64,000 nucleotides of DNA from Candidatus Phyllobacterium onerii (GTDB taxonomy: Bacteria; Pseudomonadota; Alphaproteobacteria; Rhizobiales; Rhizobiaceae). This document shows, in pieces, positions 16,903 to 26,129 of the stretch. Under the pieces are notes generated by a model. That model did not search any database, was not told where the DNA came from, and saw only the letters and a program-made list of their open reading frames with translations. A program made the translations under genes and the position numbers. Numbering within the stretch: position 1 is the first letter of the stretch; each line of letters begins with the position of its first letter. The DNA lies in NCBI RefSeq assembly GCF_028331445.1, contig NZ_JAQMHX010000001.1, positions 558,001 through 622,000 of the forward strand, in the 5' to 3' direction.

Positions 16903-16957
16903 CTCTTGCTCGTTCCAATATAAGAAGATATTCCTACGACCGAAAAGTGGAGTGAGA

Positions 16958-17407
16958 ATGTCTTCGAGTTTGCCCTGTCTGATCCGCGCTGGAGCCGAAG
17001 CCCGAGCCGTCACCGATACGCTGAAGCCGAGACGACGCCGTTTCAAGCGGTCTGTGGTGGTCGACGAGGAGGCGCCGGTTGATGAGCGCCTTTTTCAGCT
17101 ATGCGACGGAGTCCTCGACATTCTGTCGGCTTTTTTCAATGTGAGCGGCCGGGATCTGCGTTCCCATTCGCGCTGTGAGCGTTCAGTGGCAAGGGTGCGA
17201 CAAGTCGGCATGTATGTGGCGCATGTCACACTGGCGTTGACCATGAGCGAAGTGGGGCGCGCCTTCGGCCGCGATCGCAGCACGGTCAACCATGCCTGCC
17301 ATCTGGTCGAGGACATGCGCGAGGATCTGGAATTCGACCGCATCATCCAGACGATAGAAAACATCATCCGGGTAGCCTACGTCGAAAGCGGGAGACTGCG
17401 CGCGTGA
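16958..17407 (+). CDS. DnaA domain IV-like DNA-binding regulator
   Basis: This protein is about 149 residues. The C-terminal 90 residues resemble domain IV of the replication initiator DnaA: SVARVRQVGMYVAHVTLALT, then VGRAFGRDRSTVNHACHLVE, the basic loop and helix-turn-helix that read DnaA boxes. There is no AAA+ ATPase, so it is not an initiator by itself. Related standalone HTH proteins occur in Hyphomicrobiales. ATG 16958 is preferred over GTG 16952 because GTGGAGTG precedes it. It is translationally coupled to the DUF6456 gene by a four-base overlap. Confidence 0.75.
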   Translation: MSSSLPCLIRAGAEARAVTDTLKPRRRRFKRSVVVDEEAPVDERLFQLCDGVLDILSAFFNVSGRDLRSHSRCERSVARVRQVGMYVAHVTLALTMSEVGRAFGRDRSTVNHACHLVEDMREDLEFDRIIQTIENIIRVAYVESGRLRA

Positions 17408-18198
17408 TTGAACCAGCCAGCAAGGAAATTGCACGGCTGCTGCGTTTTATTGCCAAAGGTGCCGCCGAAATCGTCGAGACGCAAAGTTTTGACAGGCTGG
17501 TGCTGGAAAGCAGCGCCTATGGCACGATTTCCGCGACACCAAACGTTGTGAAGTTCGCACTGAGCCAGGGTCTCGGGGCTTCGAGCAACGGCAAGGTCTC
17601 GATCAGCGATGCGGGGCGCACCTGGCTTCGCCGTCTCGAATGCACGAACGACCCTTACGCCGGGCAGCATCGCAGCGAAGCGATAATTGCCATTGCCGAT
17701 GCGAGCGGGTCAGTGCGGGTGCGCAGCAATGACGCGGAGTCGCCGCTGGCGATGCTGCGTAAGCGCAAGGATGCAAAGGGCCTGCCGCTGATCAACGATG
17801 AGGCGTTCACGGCGGGCGAGCGGCTGCGATCGGATTTCACACTTGGCAATCTCATGCCATCGATCGGCGTCAACTGGGACGTCACCGGGTCCGGTTCACG
17901 CGCGAATGGTGTGCTGGAGATCACCGATGCGGCACTCGCGGCGCGCCAGCGTGTCGAGAGGGCATTGGAGGCGGTCGGACCGGAACTGTCTGGCGTGCTG
18001 ATCGACGTTTGCTGCTTCTTGAAAGGGCTGGAGACTGTCGAGCGCGAACGGCAATGGCCGGTGCGATCGGCAAAACTGATCCTGAAGACTGCTCTGGCGG
18101 TACTCGACCGACACTATCATCCGCCGGCCCTTACGCGAAGAAGCCCGCGGATCATTCACTGGGGCACGGAGGATTACCGGCCCGAGATTCGGAGTTAA
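17404..18198 (+). CDS. DUF6456 domain protein
   Basis: This 264-residue protein starts at a GTG overlapping the previous stop codon. The C-terminal 150 residues carry the DUF6456 region, with INDEAFTAGERLRSDFTLG, VNWDV and VLIDVCCFLKGLE; the function is unknown. The N-terminal 90 residues look helical and might be a winged-helix domain (PNVVKFALSQGL, SISDAGRTWL). The coupling to a DnaA-type DNA-binding protein suggests a regulatory unit, which is inference. Its stop codon overlaps the convergent sufE stop by four bases. Confidence 0.75.
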   Translation: MIEPASKEIARLLRFIAKGAAEIVETQSFDRLVLESSAYGTISATPNVVKFALSQGLGASSNGKVSISDAGRTWLRRLECTNDPYAGQHRSEAIIAIADASGSVRVRSNDAESPLAMLRKRKDAKGLPLINDEAFTAGERLRSDFTLGNLMPSIGVNWDVTGSGSRANGVLEITDAALAARQRVERALEAVGPELSGVLIDVCCFLKGLETVERERQWPVRSAKLILKTALAVLDRHYHPPALTRRSPRIIHWGTEDYRPEIRS

Positions 18199-18635
18199 TG
18201 CTGCGTGACCTCAGCGGGGGCGAGGGCATTCTGGGCCTCGCCGCGGATGCGACCGATCATGGCGCGCAGGCCATTGGACCGCTGCGGCGTCAGATGTTCG
18301 TCGAGGCCGAGTTTCTTCAATATTGCTTCGGGGTTGATCGCCATGATCTCGGAAGCGCGCTTGCCCGAATAGAGCACCATCATGATGGCGACGAGGCCGC
18401 GCACGATATGCGCGTCGGAATCGCCGACGAACTCGATGACGGGATCGGTGTCACTGTTAAGCGTGCTCTTCAGCCACACCTGGCTGACGCAGCCCCTGAC
18501 TTTATGAGCGGCATCCCGCGCCTCTTCCGGGTAGGGCTTCAGGTCGCGGCCGAGATCGATGACATAGCGATAGCGATCTTCCCAGTCATCGAGAAAGTCA
18601 AAATCAGCAAAAATATCGTCAATTGTCTGTGCCAT
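18195..18635 (-). CDS. sufE: SufE-family sulfur acceptor protein
   Basis: This 146-residue protein has the SufE fold, with the sulfur-accepting Cys C49 in VRGCVSQVWL and the DDWEDRYRYVIDLG start. SufE takes persulfide sulfur from the cysteine desulfurase SufS for iron-sulfur cluster assembly. It is not next to other suf genes here, as is common in Hyphomicrobiales. The C-terminal 20 residues (RGEAQNALAPAEVTQH) are a lineage-specific tail. Confidence 0.9.
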   Translation of the reverse strand: MAQTIDDIFADFDFLDDWEDRYRYVIDLGRDLKPYPEEARDAAHKVRGCVSQVWLKSTLNSDTDPVIEFVGDSDAHIVRGLVAIMMVLYSGKRASEIMAINPEAILKKLGLDEHLTPQRSNGLRAMIGRIRGEAQNALAPAEVTQH

Positions 18636-18692
18636 GCATCACATATAGTGATTTGAATGCTCTACGTCACCGCCTGAAACAAAAAAGCTCGA

Positions 18693-19151
18693 TCACTTCC
18701 GGGAGACGGTCCCGGTCTGGGTCTTGTCGTCGACCTCGTTCGCCTCTTCGCGCTGGCGGGTGGCGGCATCCAGAATTTCGCGCAAGGCCATTTCGCGCAG
18801 TTTCGCCTTTATGGCGTCTCCCTGGCCGGATTCCGTATCGGCGTTTTGGGCGCCGGGTTTCTTCGAATTCTCGCCCATGCGCGCATCCAGATACTCATAG
18901 CCGACCTTCGCGACCTCGCCTGCGCGGACGCCGGCATTGGAGAGTGCGGCCTTGCCGGTTTCGCATGCCTGTGGCTTGCGGGTGCAGAAATCGCTGAGAT
19001 CGCTGATCGTCTCCTGTGCAGCCAGAAGAGCCTCGATCGGGCCGGGCTGACCCGCGCCCTGAAGATTGTCCTTCGAGTCCACGGGAATGAACAAGGAGAT
19101 CAGCATCATCCAGAAGCAGAACTTGATCGCAAACCTGATCAGAAAGAACAT
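18693..19151 (-). CDS. DUF5330 membrane-anchored protein
   Basis: This 152-residue protein has one N-terminal membrane segment (FFLIRFAIKFCFWMMLISLF), then a region with two Cys (DFCTRKPQACETG) and a charged, probably disordered C-terminus. The pattern matches DUF5330, a Hyphomicrobiales family of unknown function commonly found near sufE. The start has GAGGA upstream. It reads in the same direction as sufE and probably shares its transcript. Confidence 0.8.
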   Translation of the reverse strand: MFFLIRFAIKFCFWMMLISLFIPVDSKDNLQGAGQPGPIEALLAAQETISDLSDFCTRKPQACETGKAALSNAGVRAGEVAKVGYEYLDARMGENSKKPGAQNADTESGQGDAIKAKLREMALREILDAATRQREEANEVDDKTQTGTVSRK

Positions 19152-19406
19152 TTCAGTAGTCCTCTATAGCGTCGCTATTCAACCCTTCGTGGTGGACACT
19201 GACACAGATCCGGCAAAAACCCGTTGAGACGCATTTCTGCATTTGAACGATCATAGAAACGAACGATTAATAACTGCTGAGGGTAGGCGGGGTTGAGGCG
19301 ACAGCCATGCGAACCTTTCGCTCAGTTTCGCCGTTGCCGCGCCGGATCCTATGACGGTAATTGCTTTACCGCTGTTGAAATGACACCCTAGAGGCACCCC
19401 GCCACC

Positions 19407-19422
19407 ACCTGGTGTACCAGGT
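19407..19422 (+). promoter_or_regulatory. Perfect palindrome upstream of the O-methyltransferase gene
   Basis: ACCTGGTGTACCAGGT has 7-bp arms around a 2-base centre. It lies 23 bases before the start codon, where a repressor would block transcription. No known consensus is assigned, and the gene for the regulator is not adjacent. Confidence 0.65.
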
Positions 19423-19445
19423 AACAGCTAATGGAGGATGAAGTC

Positions 19446-20456
19446 GTGAGCACAGCAACACCAGAACATATCATGCAGGTTGGTATGGGCTTTTGGGCAT
19501 CCAAAACGCTCTTGAGTGCTGTCGAACTAGGCGTATTTAGCACCTTGGCGAATGCGCCGGCCGACCTGCCGACGCTTCAAAGTAAACTTGCGCTGCATCA
19601 GCGATCAGCTCGAGACTTTCTCGATGCGTTGGTGGCTCTCAAGTTGCTGGAGCGCGAGAACGGCATCTATAGCAACACCGCAGACACGGAGATCTTTCTC
19701 GATCGAGCCAAGCCATCCTATATCGGCGGTATCCTGGAGATGGCAAATGCCCGGCTCTATGGCTTCTGGGGATCGCTGACAAAGGCCCTGCGCACCGGCG
19801 AATTGCAGAACGAGGCGAAGGGCGGAGGAGAAAACTTCTTTGCGGCAATTTATGCCGATCCGGAACGATTGCGAGGATTTCTGAGCGCGATGAGTGGAAT
19901 AAGCGCGGGTGCGGCCCACGCCATTGCCGGCGGCTTCCCATGGAGAGACTACAAAACCGTCATGGATCTTGGCTCGGCTCAGGGCATGGTACCCGCCACT
20001 CTTGCCCAAGCCCATCCCCACCTCACCGGCATTGGCTTCGATCTTCCCTCGGTCAAGCCAGTCTTCGAAGAATTTATTGCTCACCGCGGGGTGGAGGACC
20101 GAGTGCGGTTTCAGGGAGGAGATTTCTTTGAGGATCCTCTGCCGAAAGTTGATGTCATCGTCATGGGTCACATCCTTCATGATTGGGACCTCGCACAGAA
20201 AAAGACGCTTCTAAGCAAGGCATTTGATGCTCTTCCGAAAGGTGGCGCAGTCGTTGTTTACGATGCCATCATCGATGATGATCGCCGGGAAAATGCTTTC
20301 GGTCTTTTGATGAGCTTGAATATGCTGATCGAAACTGCTGGTGGGTTCGACTACACTGGAGAAGACTGCCAGGCCTGGATGCACGAAGTCGGATTTTCAA
20401 AAACGCGGGTCGAACCGCTTGTCGGCCCGGATTCGATGGTGATCGGATTAAAATAG
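19446..20456 (+). CDS. SAM-dependent O-methyltransferase
   Basis: This 336-residue enzyme resembles acetylserotonin-type/plant-type O-methyltransferases. It has an N-terminal dimerisation and winged-helix part ([19 protein letters not shown]), the SAM motif [16 protein letters not shown], and the catalytic-base region MGHILHDWD, where His-Asp is conserved. GTG 19446 is chosen over ATG 19431 because GGAGGATGAAGTC precedes the GTG, and homologues begin with [10 protein letters not shown]. The substrate is unknown. The palindrome at 19407-19422 suggests tight, inducible control. Confidence 0.85.
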   Translation: MSTATPEHIMQVGMGFWASKTLLSAVELGVFSTLANAPADLPTLQSKLALHQRSARDFLDALVALKLLERENGIYSNTADTEIFLDRAKPSYIGGILEMANARLYGFWGSLTKALRTGELQNEAKGGGENFFAAIYADPERLRGFLSAMSGISAGAAHAIAGGFPWRDYKTVMDLGSAQGMVPATLAQAHPHLTGIGFDLPSVKPVFEEFIAHRGVEDRVRFQGGDFFEDPLPKVDVIVMGHILHDWDLAQKKTLLSKAFDALPKGGAVVVYDAIIDDDRRENAFGLLMSLNMLIETAGGFDYTGEDCQAWMHEVGFSKTRVEPLVGPDSMVIGLK

Positions 20457-20550
20457 CTTGTCGCGATATAGCTATTGGTTGCTTTAGACTTGGCGCGAAC
20501 GTGTTGTAATCGGTGTCGAATGAAAGAAAATACGCCTCCGCGCCGCATTA

Positions 20551-21582
20551 CTAGACACTTTCTGGCGTAAATATCTGCATTGGCAGAATTTGGTGCGTGA
20601 CGCCTGGTGCATCGAGCGCCGCTGAGGTGCGGGCGATAAGGATTTCTAGAGTTTCCTTGGCAATTTCTTTAATGGGATGAGAAAGGACCGCCTCGAGCGT
20701 GCCGCTGACGAGGCCAGCACTTGTCGCTTCCGTTAGATCGTGGCCGATAACCCGAGGGCGCTTGTCGGCTTCAAGCTCTTTCATCGCCGCCATCACTCCT
20801 CCGATACCACCACCGGCGACATAGACGCCTTTGACGCTTTCATGCCGCTTGACGAGGTCGAGGGTTGCCTCGTACGCGAACTGGTCACTCTCGAATGTAG
20901 CAACTGGTTCGAGAAGATGAAGATGTGGCGCATTCTCGCGCAAGAAAGCCCGGAAGCCGATCTCACAGGCTTCCTGGCAGAGATAGCGGTGACTGCCCAC
21001 GAAAATTGCCACCGAAGACGGGGCGGGGATCATATTTGCAAGAAGCCAGCCTGCGGTTCGGCCGACCTTTCTGTTGTCGAGACCGACATAACCGGCGCGC
21101 GATGGAGCAGTCAAATCCGAGATCATCGCGATGACCGGGATGCGTCTGGCCGCCAGTTCGTCGATGGCGGCCGTAACGCTCGGATGGTCCGCCGCGACGA
21201 TGGCGACGCCGTCAGCGCCACGACCGACGCGTCTCAGCGTCTCGGCAACAGCTCCGGGCGTAAGGTCATCCATGAACTCGACGATCGCTTTTCCACGGAT
21301 CGAGGGGCTGCTTTCAACGGCTTCCTGGAGTGCAGTTCCCAGCAGTTCGTAAAACGCCGTCGTCTTCTGCTGGAGAAGAAACGCGAAAGTCTTTTGGGGC
21401 AGATCGGTCTTCAACCGCTGGCGCAGCAGCGGCGTGGCATAGAACCCGATTCTCTCGGCTGCTTCCAAAACGCGACTGGCGGTTTCCGCCCGCACATCGG
21501 CACGGCCGTTCAACACCCTGTCGACTGTAGAAAGGCCGACTCCGGCTTCCTTTGCGAGCGTGGTCATGTTGGGACGGCGCAT
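20551..21582 (-). CDS. LacI-family transcriptional regulator
   Basis: This 343-residue protein has an N-terminal helix-turn-helix (MTTLAKEAGVGLSTVDRVLNGRADV; the hinge helix is RVLEAAERIGF) and a periplasmic-binding-protein-like effector domain (GYVGLDNRKVGRTAGWLL). It likely binds a sugar or inositol-like ligand. It is transcribed divergently from the MocD/MocE-like genes, 130 bases away, so it is the probable regulator of that pair. ATG 21582 is chosen; the ORF runs to 21654, but those codons precede the HTH and lack a ribosome site. Confidence 0.9.
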   Translation of the reverse strand: MRRPNMTTLAKEAGVGLSTVDRVLNGRADVRAETASRVLEAAERIGFYATPLLRQRLKTDLPQKTFAFLLQQKTTAFYELLGTALQEAVESSPSIRGKAIVEFMDDLTPGAVAETLRRVGRGADGVAIVAADHPSVTAAIDELAARRIPVIAMISDLTAPSRAGYVGLDNRKVGRTAGWLLANMIPAPSSVAIFVGSHRYLCQEACEIGFRAFLRENAPHLHLLEPVATFESDQFAYEATLDLVKRHESVKGVYVAGGGIGGVMAAMKELEADKRPRVIGHDLTEATSAGLVSGTLEAVLSHPIKEIAKETLEILIARTSAALDAPGVTHQILPMQIFTPESV

Positions 21583-21712
21583 GTAAGCTCCATGAAATAA
21601 TTCTTTCACGCAATTGTCGCTCAAACGGACAGTTTTTGAAAGGAAATATTTCATTCCAATTGTCTGAGCGTGCCTGTCGACGTATTTTCCAGGTTCGTCA
21701 GGGAGGCAGAAA

Positions 21713-22771
21713 ATGCGTGATGGAATTCGAAGTTATGCCTTGGTGGGCAACGCCGACGGTGCCGCTGTCATAACGGGCGATGCCTTCGAGGAGAAGGTCG
21801 AGGCCGAATGGTTTTCGGCGAACGTAGATCGAAAGGAATTCAAGCAGCTCATCAAGCGGTCGGATGCTGCAGGTCTCAGACATTTCGGAATTTGGCTGGC
21901 GCTTCTCGTCGGTTCCGGGATCGTAGCCTACGTGACGTGGGATACCTGGTGGTGCATTCCAGCCTTCATTGTCTACGGGCTGGTCTATTCCATGGCCGAC
22001 CATCATGCGCATGAGTTGTCCCATGGCACCCCGTTCAAGACGCGCCGGATCAACGAGATTCTCTATCATCTGAACGGCTTCATGACCCTGCATGAAGGGC
22101 ATTACTGGCGCTGGAGCCATTCGCGCCACCACACGGAAACGCTTTTCGTCGGTCGCGACCCGGAGATCGCCGTCCCGCGGCCGCCCGACATCATGGGCAT
22201 GTTCCTCGATCTCTTCTTCATCAAGTCGGGACTGACCCAGATCGCCTCTATCGTGCGTCATGCATTCGGAAGCCTGAACGAGGAGGGACGCCACTTCATT
22301 CCGGAAGGAGAGAAACGCAAGGTCTTCTGGTCATCGCGAGCCGTTGTCGCGGTATTCATTGCCGTCATCGTTGCGTGCGTTTTGACGCAATCGATCCTGC
22401 CGGCGATGTTCGTGGTCCTGCCCCGGTTCTACGGCGGCTTCATGGCCCAGTTCTTTAACCTCACGCAGCACGCCGGCATGCAGGAGGATATTCGCGATCA
22501 TCGTCTGAGCACGCGCACCTGGAAAACCAATCCGGTCTTCCGCTTTATGTATATCAACATGAACTACCACGTGGAGCATCACATGTTTCCGATGGTGCCG
22601 TTTTATAATCTTCCCAAGCTGCATGAGATGATCAAGGACGAGTGCCCGCCCGCCTACGAGGGCCTGTGGGCCTGCTATGCAGAAATCATTCCCGCCGTCT
22701 TGCGACAAGTGAAAGACCCGAGCTGGTACGTCCGCCGTCCGCTGCCGATGCACGCCGTGGCCGCAGAATAA
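21713..22771 (+). CDS. mocD: Fatty-acid-desaturase-type di-iron oxygenase, MocD-like
   Basis: This 352-residue membrane protein has the three His boxes of membrane di-iron desaturases and hydroxylases: H100/H104 (HAHELSHG), H136/H139/H140 (HSRHH) and H286/H289/H290 (HVEHH). Hydrophobic segments lie near residues 58-95 and 208-240. Its partner 20 bases downstream is a Rieske ferredoxin. In rhizobia MocD and MocE act with the reductase MocF to demethylate the rhizopine 3-O-methyl-scyllo-inosamine, and this pair matches in order. The symbol is by analogy, since fatty-acid desaturases share the same boxes. Confidence 0.75.
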   Translation: MRDGIRSYALVGNADGAAVITGDAFEEKVEAEWFSANVDRKEFKQLIKRSDAAGLRHFGIWLALLVGSGIVAYVTWDTWWCIPAFIVYGLVYSMADHHAHELSHGTPFKTRRINEILYHLNGFMTLHEGHYWRWSHSRHHTETLFVGRDPEIAVPRPPDIMGMFLDLFFIKSGLTQIASIVRHAFGSLNEEGRHFIPEGEKRKVFWSSRAVVAVFIAVIVACVLTQSILPAMFVVLPRFYGGFMAQFFNLTQHAGMQEDIRDHRLSTRTWKTNPVFRFMYINMNYHVEHHMFPMVPFYNLPKLHEMIKDECPPAYEGLWACYAEIIPAVLRQVKDPSWYVRRPLPMHAVAAE

Positions 22772-22791
22772 AACAACCGAGGAGGAAGACG

Positions 22792-23118
22792 ATGAGCAGC
22801 GTTGATACCGAAAACTGGATCATGGCTTGCGAGGCCGACGATATCGATGAGGAGGATGTCGTTCGCTTCGATCACAACGGCAGGACCTTTGCGATCTATC
22901 GTTCGCCCGAAGACAAATACTATGCGACCGATGGGCTTTGCACGCATGAACAGGTCCATCTTGCCGACGGACTGGTGATGGACCATGTCATCGAATGTCC
23001 GAAGCACAATGGGCGCTTTGATTATCGGACAGGCCAGGCCAAGGGCGCGCCCGTCTGCGTCAATTTGAGGACGTACCCGGTGAAAGTCGAAGACGGCAAA
23101 ATCCTGATTGCCCTGTAA
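22792..23118 (+). CDS. mocE: Rieske [2Fe-2S] ferredoxin, MocE family
   Basis: This 108-residue protein is a single Rieske domain. The cluster ligands are C50/H52 (GLCTHEQVHL) and C69/H72 (IECPKHNGRFD), the spacing of ferredoxin-type Rieske proteins. It would pass electrons to the neighbouring di-iron oxygenase. No ferredoxin reductase (MocF) follows; the next gene is a sensor kinase. ATG 22792 has a strong GGAGGAAG ribosome site. Confidence 0.85.
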   Translation: MSSVDTENWIMACEADDIDEEDVVRFDHNGRTFAIYRSPEDKYYATDGLCTHEQVHLADGLVMDHVIECPKHNGRFDYRTGQAKGAPVCVNLRTYPVKVEDGKILIAL

Positions 23119-23470
23119 GAGGTTTTCACAGTGAAGCAGGCGAGGCCGGCCATCCGAGTCGGCCTTGACGAAATCCGGATATGCGAACTGATAGCATAAT
23201 CCGTACGAATCATTATCCCCCAAAGCGGTTCGCGAAACCGATGTTTTGCCATTCGGACGGCAAAGCTGCTCAAAGCCGAAACCCTTCATTTACCATGACC
23301 GTCACAATCGCTTGAAACACGGTTCGCATGGCGTCCGGGCGCCCGGCTTTATCCTTTCCTTAAAGCCTCATCTGCAAAAGTTAACGCCGACAGGAATGTT
23401 GCAGAGAACATTCGGGAAATGACCGCGACTTATCCGGCTCCGGCCGGATTTCGCGGAAAGCAGGAAAAAG
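23119..23470. other. Intergenic region of 352 bases
   Basis: A weak hairpin, AGGCCG / CGGCCT at about 23143-23165, lacks a T-run and could be a Rho-independent-like terminator for the desaturase/Rieske operon. The rest must include the promoter of the kinase gene. No gene is seen. Confidence 0.4.
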
Positions 23471-25282
23471 TTGGTGCCGATCCACTCCGTCACACAGTCG
23501 AAAATTGCGGCAGGCTACAAACGCCTGTGCAAGCGCTGGGTCAGTCCGTCCGCAGCTGGTGGTGCCACCGCCGAGCGGGACGCGCGCATGGCCGGCGCGT
23601 TTCTCGGCATGCCGCTGATACTGGCTGTCGCACTGATTACCAGCCACTCGATCGCGGGTGAACTCGATGCGGTACTGAGCCTTGTTGCCGGCGTTCTGGC
23701 GCTTCCGATGATCTTTTGCGGTGCGCTTTCGGTATCGAAAAACAGTGCGTCGGTCGGCGTGAGTGCACTCGCAGTCTATTCCTTGTCTGTCGCCGCAATC
23801 GGTGTCACCGCACAGTCGACGAATTTGCTGCTTTGGATCATGGCTGCGGCCATTCCTCTCGAAACCTGGTTTGTCTGCCGCAATGACAAATCCATTCGCC
23901 TGCCGGCTGGGATTGCCGCCGGGGTGCTCGCAATACTCTTCATCGTTGCGATGCGGGCAGGTGAAAGCGTGACATTGTCGCCCTTGGTGCTGCTTGCTTC
24001 ATTGGGTTATCTGGCGACACTCATTGTCAGAACAGCCAGCACTCTCGCTGCCCTCAGCGCTGCTGCCCGCCGCGATGATCGCGTGGCCGATCTGGAGAAC
24101 GCTATCGACGGCGTCGTGTTCAGTCTTGGGACAGATGGGCTCATTCTCTCGCTGTCGCCCAATGCGCAGGACCAGTTCGGCATCGCACGCAATCTGCTGG
24201 TTGGAACGCCGCTGCTTGACCGCGTGCATGTGTCGGATCGCGTTGCGTTTTTGAGTTTCGTGTCGGATATGAAGAGCGGCGCTTCGAGTGCGACAGCCGA
24301 GATCAAGCTGCGTTGTGTTGCACCGGGCGCGACATCAAAACATGCCCATAGCGTGCGCTTCGCCACCTATCGCCTGCGCGCCGTTCCGCATAGCCAGGAC
24401 GCAGGTTTTGTCGTTGTCGCGACCGATATTTCACAGGCCGTGGCTGACCGCAATGCGCTGTTAATTGCGCGCCGTGAGGTCGAAACCGCCGAAATCGCCA
24501 AGGGTCGTTTCCTTGCTTCGGTCAGCCATGAACTGCGCACACCGCTGAATTCCATCATTGGCTTTTCCGATGTGCTGCTGCAGGAGATTTGCGGCAAGCT
24601 GCCGGCCGGACGCCAGCGTGAGTACGTGGAACTTGTAAACCAGTCAGGCAATCATCTCCTTTCGGTCGTCAACGCCATTCTCGATGTATCGAAGATCGAA
24701 GCGGGCACCTATCCGATCTTCACGGAGAGCTTTGCCTTCAAGAATGCCGTGACCATGGTGCACGACATGATGGCGCACCAGGCCTCGCAAAAAGGCGTGA
24801 CCCTGTGCGACCGCGTCAGCCCTCGGATCGGCAATGTCGTTGCCGATAGCCGCGCGATCAACCAGGTGCTGATCAACCTGGTTTCCAACGCCATCAAGTT
24901 TACCGAAAGCGGCGGCGTCGTCACCATCGATGCGCTGATTGAAGACAACATGCTGGCATTCTCCGTCAGCGATACGGGCATTGGCATCGCCGAGGCGGAC
25001 CTCAAGACCTTGGGCCAGCCATTCCGGCAGGTGCAAAACGATTACACGCGCAATCACGAGGGTACGGGCCTTGGCCTTGCCACGGTCAAGGGCCTTGTCG
25101 GGCTGCATGACGGCGAGATGAGGATCAAGAGCACTCCGGGGCAGGGCACCGTCGTAGACGTGCGCATCCCCCTGGACGGTCCGGTGATCGAGCATTTTTC
25201 GGACGAGGCGAACATTGTCGAATTCAAGATCGAAAGCGATATCGAGGGAGGTTCCCATGAGGAAGCCCGTAAGTCGGCCTAG
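23471..25282 (+). CDS. Membrane sensor histidine kinase with PAS domain (DivJ/PleC-like)
   Basis: This kinase of about 603 residues has five or six membrane segments (residues 41-187), a PAS-like domain (about 206-325), a DHp H-box with phospho-acceptor H353 (SVSHELRTPLNSIIGFSD), and an ATPase domain (NLVSNAIKF, SVSDTGIGI, GTGLGLATVKGL). DHp and ATPase sequences are of the PleC/DivJ/PdhS type used in alphaproteobacterial cell-cycle control through DivK; membership in that pathway is inference. The start is either TTG 23471 or GTG 23474, near AGGAAAAAG. The next gene overlaps its 3' end. Confidence 0.85.
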   Translation: MVPIHSVTQSKIAAGYKRLCKRWVSPSAAGGATAERDARMAGAFLGMPLILAVALITSHSIAGELDAVLSLVAGVLALPMIFCGALSVSKNSASVGVSALAVYSLSVAAIGVTAQSTNLLLWIMAAAIPLETWFVCRNDKSIRLPAGIAAGVLAILFIVAMRAGESVTLSPLVLLASLGYLATLIVRTASTLAALSAAARRDDRVADLENAIDGVVFSLGTDGLILSLSPNAQDQFGIARNLLVGTPLLDRVHVSDRVAFLSFVSDMKSGASSATAEIKLRCVAPGATSKHAHSVRFATYRLRAVPHSQDAGFVVVATDISQAVADRNALLIARREVETAEIAKGRFLASVSHELRTPLNSIIGFSDVLLQEICGKLPAGRQREYVELVNQSGNHLLSVVNAILDVSKIEAGTYPIFTESFAFKNAVTMVHDMMAHQASQKGVTLCDRVSPRIGNVVADSRAINQVLINLVSNAIKFTESGGVVTIDALIEDNMLAFSVSDTGIGIAEADLKTLGQPFRQVQNDYTRNHEGTGLGLATVKGLVGLHDGEMRIKSTPGQGTVVDVRIPLDGPVIEHFSDEANIVEFKIESDIEGGSHEEARKSA

Positions 25283-26129
25283 CGGCAAGCGGCGCGCTCC
25301 GAGGCGGGGCAAGTTCGCCGTGGCTGTTTTCGCAACCGGCAGTCTGATCGCCAGCAATCCCGGTATTGCCGGCGGCACGACGGCCTTCCTGGTGACGCTC
25401 GGTTTCATTTCCGCCAATGCGCTCTGGTATCAGCCGCATGTGCATGAAGGCGTGTTCTTCCGCACGCGGCCGGAACTCGTTTTCAAACCCATCAAGCAAA
25501 GCAATATTTCGTTGCCGGGCGGTACCTCGCAGGCACAATCAGCCGACGCGCCCATTCGCAAGGTAAAATCTGTTCCCATTCCGCAGAGCCCCGACCCGAT
25601 TGCCGCCGCGATCAATAGCGACCCGGTTCTGGCGCCAGGCGGCGATCCGGAAGTTGCCAAACTGCAGCAGAAACTGCTGGCGCTTGGTTTTTATAGCGGC
25701 ACTGTCGACGGGATTTCAGGTAAAGGCACCCGTGCGGCCATCGATGCCTATCGCAAGGCCACGGCCGCCATGGGTATCGAACCCGAGCAGGCTGTTGACA
25801 ATGCCAGCGAGACCACCGCGAGCATTGCCATACCGGAGAAGAAGCCGGAACAGACGCAAGAAAAGGCTACGATCCAAAAGGTTTCGACCAGTCCAGCGCA
25901 AGACAATGCAGCCGTCGCAAGCGCTGACGGATTGTCGCCCGCAGAGATTGTACGGGTTCAGGCGGGCCTTCGTGCATTCGGCAATGACATGGTCGAGATA
26001 GATGGCAAGGTCGGCGCCTCCACCAAAAGTGCTGTGAGCGAATTCCAGAAGCTGTTCCGTCTGCCGGTGACGGGCGAGCCGGATCAAAAGCTCCTCGCCA
26101 AGATGCAGGAAATAGGTTTAATAAATTGA
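25257..26129 (+). CDS. Membrane-anchored peptidoglycan-binding protein
   Basis: This 290-residue protein has a basic N-terminus (KRRAPRRGK), a membrane segment, a low-complexity linker and two peptidoglycan-binding (PG_binding_1) domains. The first is at about residues 122-160 (LQQKLLALGFYSGTVDGISG), the second at the C-terminus (VQAGLRAFGNDMVEIDGKVG). The start at 25257 has GGGAGG upstream and overlaps the kinase gene by 26 bases, implying coupling. It may link the kinase to cell-wall status, which is inference. Confidence 0.8.
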   Translation: MRKPVSRPSGKRRAPRRGKFAVAVFATGSLIASNPGIAGGTTAFLVTLGFISANALWYQPHVHEGVFFRTRPELVFKPIKQSNISLPGGTSQAQSADAPIRKVKSVPIPQSPDPIAAAINSDPVLAPGGDPEVAKLQQKLLALGFYSGTVDGISGKGTRAAIDAYRKATAAMGIEPEQAVDNASETTASIAIPEKKPEQTQEKATIQKVSTSPAQDNAAVASADGLSPAEIVRVQAGLRAFGNDMVEIDGKVGASTKSAVSEFQKLFRLPVTGEPDQKLLAKMQEIGLIN

